Shown one piece after another: positions 59,586-64,000 of a DNA stretch of 64,000 nt. This DNA comes from Paenibacillus dendrobii (GTDB lineage Bacteria; Bacillota; Bacilli; Paenibacillales; Paenibacillaceae), in assembly GCF_009807035.1 (NCBI RefSeq), contig NZ_WUBI01000001.1, positions 1,178,001-1,242,000 on the forward strand, read 5' to 3'. Both the position numbers and the translations under genes were made by a program. A model generated the notes under the pieces. The model made no database searches. It had not been told where the DNA came from and saw only the letters and a program-made list of their open reading frames with translations. The number at the start of each line of letters is the position of its first letter. Positions within the stretch are counted from its first letter, which is position 1.

Positions 59586-61784
59586 TTACGGCTTCACACT
59601 CAAGCCCTGCTTGAGTCCTTGTACGTCCAGACCATCCACCGCAAATGCCTGCCGCACCAGCTCGGGCGAAACAAACTCATCATATTTTCCAAGATAAGGC
59701 GCTTCATCGGGACCAAGCAGCATCGTGGGATCGGTACAGGCTGCACATTCCTGCAAAATTTGCTCCAACAATACTTGGCTCTCAGCCTTTCCCGCAACAA
59801 CAAAGTAATAAGGTTCCATCGGCACAATCGAACGAAGAGACAGACGCTGTGCAAGGTTATTCTTAAGCATACGCTCCAAAGTCCGGAACTGCTTGCTGCC
59901 CACCCACGGCAAAATGAACATCGAATCGCCTCCAGCCGGGATTACTACCGATTTCAGGAGTCCGCTTTCCCGTGCCAATCTGCGTGCCCGTTCCAGCCGG
60001 TTGACGGCTTGAGGAGACAAATACGAGTAGATAGCGCTATCTGCAAGTACCTCGCGCATTTTTCTTACAACCAAAGTATGGATGTCTCCGCCTGCCCCGA
60101 GCCAGAGTGTATCGACTTTGCCAAGAGCCGCCTTTACGTAAACCGCTTTATGCTTCGTATCCACTTCCGTCACTTTCCATAGCTTCCCTGCAAGGGAGAA
60201 GCAATATCCGGGCGGTGGGACCGTTGTAATCGAACCGATCTCTTCCGAGCCGTTATATACCGCATGCTCTTCATCATCCTTGAACACGGCATAAAATCGA
60301 AAGTTGTTTACGATCTTCTCGCCGGTCAAGCCGATAATCAGGCTTTGCTGCTCAGTCCACTGGATATGGTCCGTTTGCAGCAGGTAATTCAGGAACACTT
60401 TATACGCATCTGGAGAGATCTCACGGAAAGAAGGCAGTGACAGCACATCCGCTGCCAGCTCTGCAGGCGTTGCTTCCCCCCTGCTTTTCAAAATGCTCAT
60501 CGTCTGATGGTATAGCAGGCCGATCGGCATTTGACGGATATCAAGCGGCTCCACCCAGCGGTCACGCACATACAGCTCAATGACCGCGATAGCGCGAAGC
60601 AGCGTCCATGGCATGCGTGCAGGCAGCATGGCATCCTCATCCTCTTCTTCCGGGCAGACAAAGAGCATCTCGGATGGCGCATCATTTCGTCTGCCAGAGC
60701 GTCCGAGCCGCTGCACGAAACTGGATGCGCTGTACGGAGCTCCGAGCTGGACGACCCGTTCAAGTTCGCCGAGATCGATCCCAAGCTCGAGCGTCAGCGT
60801 AGCCGCGGCTACAGCCGGACCGGGACCGTTCTTCAGCGCAGCCTCCGCTTCTTCGCGCAGCATCGCCGAGATGCTTCCGTGATGTACATGGAACACATCC
60901 GGCTGGTGGCGGTGTGCTGCCACCCTACGAAGCTCAAGCGTCGTCAATTCTGCATCCGAGCGGCTATTGGTAAAGACGAGAGCTTTCTTCAAATGCGTGC
61001 TGTCGTATACAAAGTCATAATACGCCTTGCGCGCGTTCTGCAAATGTTCCGCCTGTTCTTCGTCCCGCGCATCCGGGAACGAAAAATGTTCCACCCGCAG
61101 CCGCAGCTTGCGACCGCCAGGCACGGATACGGCATCCACAGGTTGCGGACTGCCTGCACCAAGCCATGCTTTCGCCGCTTCGTAATCGCTTAGGGTTGCG
61201 GACAAACCAACGCGTCTTGGCGAGCAGCCCGTCATTTTCTCGATCCGCGCAATCTGGCTCAGCACTTGAATGCCCCGGTCCGCGCCCATAAATGCATGCA
61301 CCTCGTCGATGATGATATACCTGAGATCATGGAATAATGCAGGAATGGCATTGGGACGGTTCATCAACAATCCCTCCAGGGATTCCGGAGTGATCTGGAG
61401 CACCCCGGAGGGATTGCGCATCAGCTTGCTTTTCTCCGTTTGCGACACATCGCCATGCCAATGCCATACCGGGATGTTGCCATCCCTAAGCAGTTCCTTG
61501 ATCCGTTCGAATTGGTCGTTGATAAGCGCCTTCAGCGGCCCGATATACAGAATACCGACGGAAGCTGAAGGACGTTCGTGAAGTTCGGTCAAAGCCGGGA
61601 AGAACGCTGCTTCCGTTTTGCCCGACGCCGTTCCGGCGGCGATCAGCATGTGATGGGTCGTATCCATGCAGATGTTGAGCGCTTCGACTTGGGCCGGACG
61701 CAGCGTATCCCATCTTTTCCGGTAAATGAATTCCTGGATAAATGGTGCCAAACGGTAAAAAATCTGATTTCCGCTGCTGCTCAT
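59586..61784 (-). CDS. DEAD/DEAH-box helicase, Lhr/BrxHI-like
   Basis: This 732-residue superfamily 2 helicase has Walker A AAGTASGKTEAAF, motif II IIDEVHAFMG (DEVH), motif III VGLSATLSDYE, motif IV ALVFTNSRSDAELT, motif V ATLTLELGIDLGELERV and motif VI VQRLGRSGRRND. After the two RecA domains is a region resembling the Lhr-core winged-helix part. In type 2 BREX a helicase of this sort (BrxHI) lies beside BrxD, as here. The start overlaps the preceding gene by ATGA with GGAG 8 bases upstream. It is predicted to move along or remodel nucleic acid. No nuclease domain is fused to it. Confidence 0.9.
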   Translation of the reverse strand: MSSSGNQIFYRLAPFIQEFIYRKRWDTLRPAQVEALNICMDTTHHMLIAAGTASGKTEAAFFPALTELHERPSASVGILYIGPLKALINDQFERIKELLRDGNIPVWHWHGDVSQTEKSKLMRNPSGVLQITPESLEGLLMNRPNAIPALFHDLRYIIIDEVHAFMGADRGIQVLSQIARIEKMTGCSPRRVGLSATLSDYEAAKAWLGAGSPQPVDAVSVPGGRKLRLRVEHFSFPDARDEEQAEHLQNARKAYYDFVYDSTHLKKALVFTNSRSDAELTTLELRRVAAHRHQPDVFHVHHGSISAMLREEAEAALKNGPGPAVAAATLTLELGIDLGELERVVQLGAPYSASSFVQRLGRSGRRNDAPSEMLFVCPEEEDEDAMLPARMPWTLLRAIAVIELYVRDRWVEPLDIRQMPIGLLYHQTMSILKSRGEATPAELAADVLSLPSFREISPDAYKVFLNYLLQTDHIQWTEQQSLIIGLTGEKIVNNFRFYAVFKDDEEHAVYNGSEEIGSITTVPPPGYCFSLAGKLWKVTEVDTKHKAVYVKAALGKVDTLWLGAGGDIHTLVVRKMREVLADSAIYSYLSPQAVNRLERARRLARESGLLKSVVIPAGGDSMFILPWVGSKQFRTLERMLKNNLAQRLSLRSIVPMEPYYFVVAGKAESQVLLEQILQECAACTDPTMLLGPDEAPYLGKYDEFVSPELVRQAFAVDGLDVQGLKQGLSVKP

Positions 61785-63115
61785 AGTTCAAACTCCGCCA
61801 GAAAATCGTCTACATCATCCTGCTCCTTATCGGCAGCCGCCGGCGCAGCCATGCGTTCACCCAGCAACTGGCTGAAAGAGGCATCCGGATTCTGATGCAG
61901 GGTATGCAGCAGATCCATGAAGTCCCTCACCACTTCGCGCGGCGTAAGCAGCTCGTCCGCTCCCATACGCCCAACTGCCGTCTCCATAAATTGAATCAAA
62001 TCTTCATCAGACAAAGACGGAGTATAGCCGAAATGCAGGCCATGAATGTGCAGCAGTTTCTGCAGCAGAATTAGAATTTCTTCATGCGACAGCATGTCCA
62101 GCTTTAGAATCGGACCCGTGTAGTTCCGGTACCCGTTTCCGGCAAAACGTCCCTCCACCAGCCGCGACCGCAAAGCCTCATAGCTGAATAAGCCGCGCCG
62201 CTCATCCTCAACGAACTGGGGCGTCCCCCCCAGGAAGATGCCCAGATGCTCGGCCTTGCCCTGCATCGTGTCATTGAACATGGTCAGCAGCTTCTCATAA
62301 TTACTCGTACGGGATACGCTGTTGGATATTTTATATAGATTGACGCCTTCGTCAATAAAAAGCAGCAGTCCTTTGTAGCCAATCTTCGCCATAAATTCCG
62401 ACCACAGCTTCATATAGTCGTACCAGTTGTCATCATCGATGATAACGCCGACATCCAGCTCTTTTCTCGCTTCGGTCTTGTTCGGGAATTCGCCGCGCAG
62501 CCAGCGTAAAGCTGCCTGTTTCTTCTCGTCTTCCCCCAGCTTGTATCCATTCCAATAGGCCGCCAGCACCCGGGCAAAGTCAAATCCGTGTACCAAATTC
62601 TGCATTTCGGCCGTGACCGCAAATATGCGCTGCTCAACTTCCTGGGTTAATGCCGGATCTCCTGCACGTAAACCACATGCCTTCATTGCTTCCTGTTGAA
62701 TCGTGGATATCCACTTCTGCAAAACAGCCTCCAGCGCACCGCCGTCCGGACGGGTACGTGTGGACAGATGGGTCATCAGTTCGCGGTAGGTTGCGAGTCC
62801 CTGTCCTTTTGTTCCCACCAGTCTTCTTTCAGGCGACAGGTCTGCATCCGCCGTGACGAAATCGCGGTCCAGCGCGTAGTTGCGGATCGTTTGCAGGAGA
62901 AAACTTTTTCCGCTGCCATAACGCCCTGTAATCAGCTTCATTGCCGCTCCGCCTTCGGCGATATTTTCCATGTCCCGCAAAATGGCTTCGACCTCGGGCT
63001 TTCGCCCAACGGCAATATGCTCCAGACCGATTCGCGGTACCACACCTGCGGTCAATGAGTTGACAAGGGCTGTCGTCAAGCGTTTCGGTATTTTCAGTTC
63101 CGCCAAAGCTCTCAC
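61781..63115 (-). CDS. BrxD-like ATP-binding protein (DUF2791 type)
   Basis: This 444-residue P-loop ATPase has Walker A in LITGRYGSGKSFLLQTI (about residue 66) and Walker B in GLLLFIDEGVNLYKISNSVSRTSNYEKLLTMFNDTMQ (about 250). The sequence around GGTPQFVEDERRGLFSYEALRSRL is typical of the ATP-binding protein of BREX systems (DUF2791). It is annotated in some BREX loci as BrxD. It starts with GTG at 63115 overlapping the upstream stop by four bases; a TTG at 63106 with GAGGTGA 5 bases upstream is the better-placed alternative. It lies between a TerB-C protein and a helicase, and probably loads or controls the helicase. Its C-terminus is acidic. Confidence 0.87.
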   Translation of the reverse strand: MRALAELKIPKRLTTALVNSLTAGVVPRIGLEHIAVGRKPEVEAILRDMENIAEGGAAMKLITGRYGSGKSFLLQTIRNYALDRDFVTADADLSPERRLVGTKGQGLATYRELMTHLSTRTRPDGGALEAVLQKWISTIQQEAMKACGLRAGDPALTQEVEQRIFAVTAEMQNLVHGFDFARVLAAYWNGYKLGEDEKKQAALRWLRGEFPNKTEARKELDVGVIIDDDNWYDYMKLWSEFMAKIGYKGLLLFIDEGVNLYKISNSVSRTSNYEKLLTMFNDTMQGKAEHLGIFLGGTPQFVEDERRGLFSYEALRSRLVEGRFAGNGYRNYTGPILKLDMLSHEEILILLQKLLHIHGLHFGYTPSLSDEDLIQFMETAVGRMGADELLTPREVVRDFMDLLHTLHQNPDASFSQLLGERMAAPAAADKEQDDVDDFLAEFEL

Positions 63116-63999
63116 CTCTTCAATGATTCAAAATAATCCTTATAATCTTCCGATAGGCTCTCACCATCCACCACCAGGTCTCCGATGGCTTCCATGGCAA
63201 TCTCGTTAATTTCGTCAAGCAGGAGTGCAGGCATCGTTCCGTACTTGTCAGCAATCCGATCAATCTTAATGGATGAGGATGGAGAATGTAGCGCGTATAA
63301 GATTTCGAGATGCGCTTGTCCCAGCATCCCTGCAAACAGAATCCATTCTTCATCCATATCGGAAGTATCCCAGAGCACCGTATCATTTGCAGCCGAATCC
63401 TCGTGTTCATGAGACGGTTCAGGCCGTGACGTGTGAACAAATTCATGTATAGGAACATCATCGTTCACGCCCGTGCTGCTCTTCGCGGGGTCAGGAGAAA
63501 CATCCGAAGAAGACTGATCATTCTGATTCTGATATTCCCGATATTCCTGCTCTTCCTGCTCCGGTTCATCCCACTCCGCAACCGTCAGCATGCTCCGCAC
63601 GTCCTCGCTATCCCTCTGCAGCTCGGCGAGCCGTTTAGGATCAATGGAGATTGCCGGCACTGCCGGCTTCTCGGGCTTGAATTCCTTGTCCAGAAAACGT
63701 TGAACCACCATCTCCGTTTCAGTCTTCAACGTAACGCCCCGGAGCCGTCCTTTGAAATGGTGCAGCTCCCTTAGTTTATTTTCCATGCATCGCAAAAGCT
63801 GCGTGATATAGTATCGCAGCGGTGAGCATCTCCGCAGCTGCGGGATGCGTAGTGCTCTTGTTCTGCCGTAGATGGATGCATCATAGACGGCACTCCGGAA
63901 CAAGTATCTTTCGATTTTCTTTCCCGATCCCTTGTAAAAGGTGTCCACCAGCTTATTTCCGGTTGTTTTACGCAAAAAGGAATCGACAAGCGCTATCAC
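63112..63999 (-). CDS. TerB-C domain protein, C-terminal part (runs off window)
   Basis: Open to the window edge, so only the C-terminal 295 or so residues are seen. ISIDPKRLAELQRDSEDVRSMLTVAEWDEPEQ and the closing EEWILFAGMLGQAHLEILYALHSP, DRIADKYGTMPALLLDEINEIAMEAIGDLVVDGE fit the TerB-C domain. The N-terminal TerB part, expected in full-length relatives, would lie beyond the edge. Between the two is a low-complexity acidic linker rich in Glu, Gln, Ser and Asp. It overlaps the BrxD-like gene by four bases, so all three genes are translationally coupled. Function unknown; TerB proteins are linked to tellurite and stress resistance and to phage defence islands. Confidence 0.8.
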   Translation of the reverse strand: MIALVDSFLRKTTGNKLVDTFYKGSGKKIERYLFRSAVYDASIYGRTRALRIPQLRRCSPLRYYITQLLRCMENKLRELHHFKGRLRGVTLKTETEMVVQRFLDKEFKPEKPAVPAISIDPKRLAELQRDSEDVRSMLTVAEWDEPEQEEQEYREYQNQNDQSSSDVSPDPAKSSTGVNDDVPIHEFVHTSRPEPSHEHEDSAANDTVLWDTSDMDEEWILFAGMLGQAHLEILYALHSPSSSIKIDRIADKYGTMPALLLDEINEIAMEAIGDLVVDGESLSEDYKDYFESLKR

Positions 64000-64000
64000 T

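Noticed and set aside
1..64000. Insertion sequences, prophage, integrase or tRNA-borne attachment site next to the defence-like genes
   Set aside because: No transposase, integrase, phage structural gene or tRNA was found on either strand. The candidate defence genes seem to sit singly among ordinary genes within this window.

Overview
The window looks like chromosomal DNA of a Paenibacillus-type Firmicute. The evidence is Gram-positive gene content and Shine-Dalgarno sites (AAGGAGG-like, with several TTG and GTG starts). Many proteins have clear Bacillus counterparts: ArlR-, CsoR-, KhtTU-, KimA-, CysJI-, YrhE/YrhD-, LmrA- and PxpABC-like. There are also two large surface proteins of SLH + beta-helix + Ig + C-terminal domain architecture, and paired Gfo/Idh/MocA and AraC sugar genes. 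Base composition is mid-GC, apart from one clearly AT-rich gene at 2.1-4.5 kb. I saw no rRNA, tRNA, CRISPR array, insertion sequence or prophage.

Layout. 0-2 kb: an ArlR-like response regulator with the start of its kinase, then an EamA permease. 2.1-4.5 kb: an AT-rich single gene fusing an Mrr-type nuclease domain to a STAND-like NTPase, a candidate phage-defence gene. 4.5-9 kb: phosphoesterase, ribulokinase, an acyl-CoA-dehydrogenase-like flavoprotein and a small siroheme-reductase-like protein. 9-12.4 kb: CopA copper ATPase and CsoR, each with a CsoR-like operator over its promoter. 12.5 kb: a decayed gene remnant. 12.7-16.2 kb: formate dehydrogenase and its DUF1641 partner. 16-21.5 kb: an AraC regulator, two small enzymes, YitT, and the KhtTU potassium/proton antiporter. 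21.5-25.2 kb: sulfite reductase CysJI. 25-28 kb: VOC protein, Cu/Zn superoxide dismutase, MFS pump.

28-34.5 kb is a sugar-catabolism region: three Gfo/Idh/MocA dehydrogenases, a sugar-phosphate-isomerase-like TIM barrel and two AraC regulators. 34.5-38.7 kb holds a KimA-like potassium importer and an LmrB-like pump with its LmrA/YxaF-type repressor and operator. 38.8-41.9 kb is a compact pyroglutamate module (pxpB-pxpC-pxpA-pcp). 42-45.2 kb: YitT, an L,D-transpeptidase and a UPF0718-type permease. 45.3-49.3 kb is an exopolysaccharide operon behind a long structured RNA leader: processive glycosyltransferase, membrane acyltransferase and GH18 hydrolase.

49-53 kb: MFS pump, WYL regulator and an XRE regulator with five to six 28-residue repeats. 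53-59.4 kb: two paralogous S-layer-anchored proteins. 59.5-64 kb: a translationally coupled cassette (TerB-C protein, BrxD-like ATPase, BrxHI/Lhr-like helicase) that continues past the window edge.

The two strongest leads for an undescribed system are the nuclease-NTPase gene at 2.1 kb and the TerB/BrxD-like/helicase cassette at the right edge. Next are the structured leader plus GH18-containing polysaccharide operon and the two SLH proteins. All family names come from reading motifs and from memory of the families; no database search was possible.
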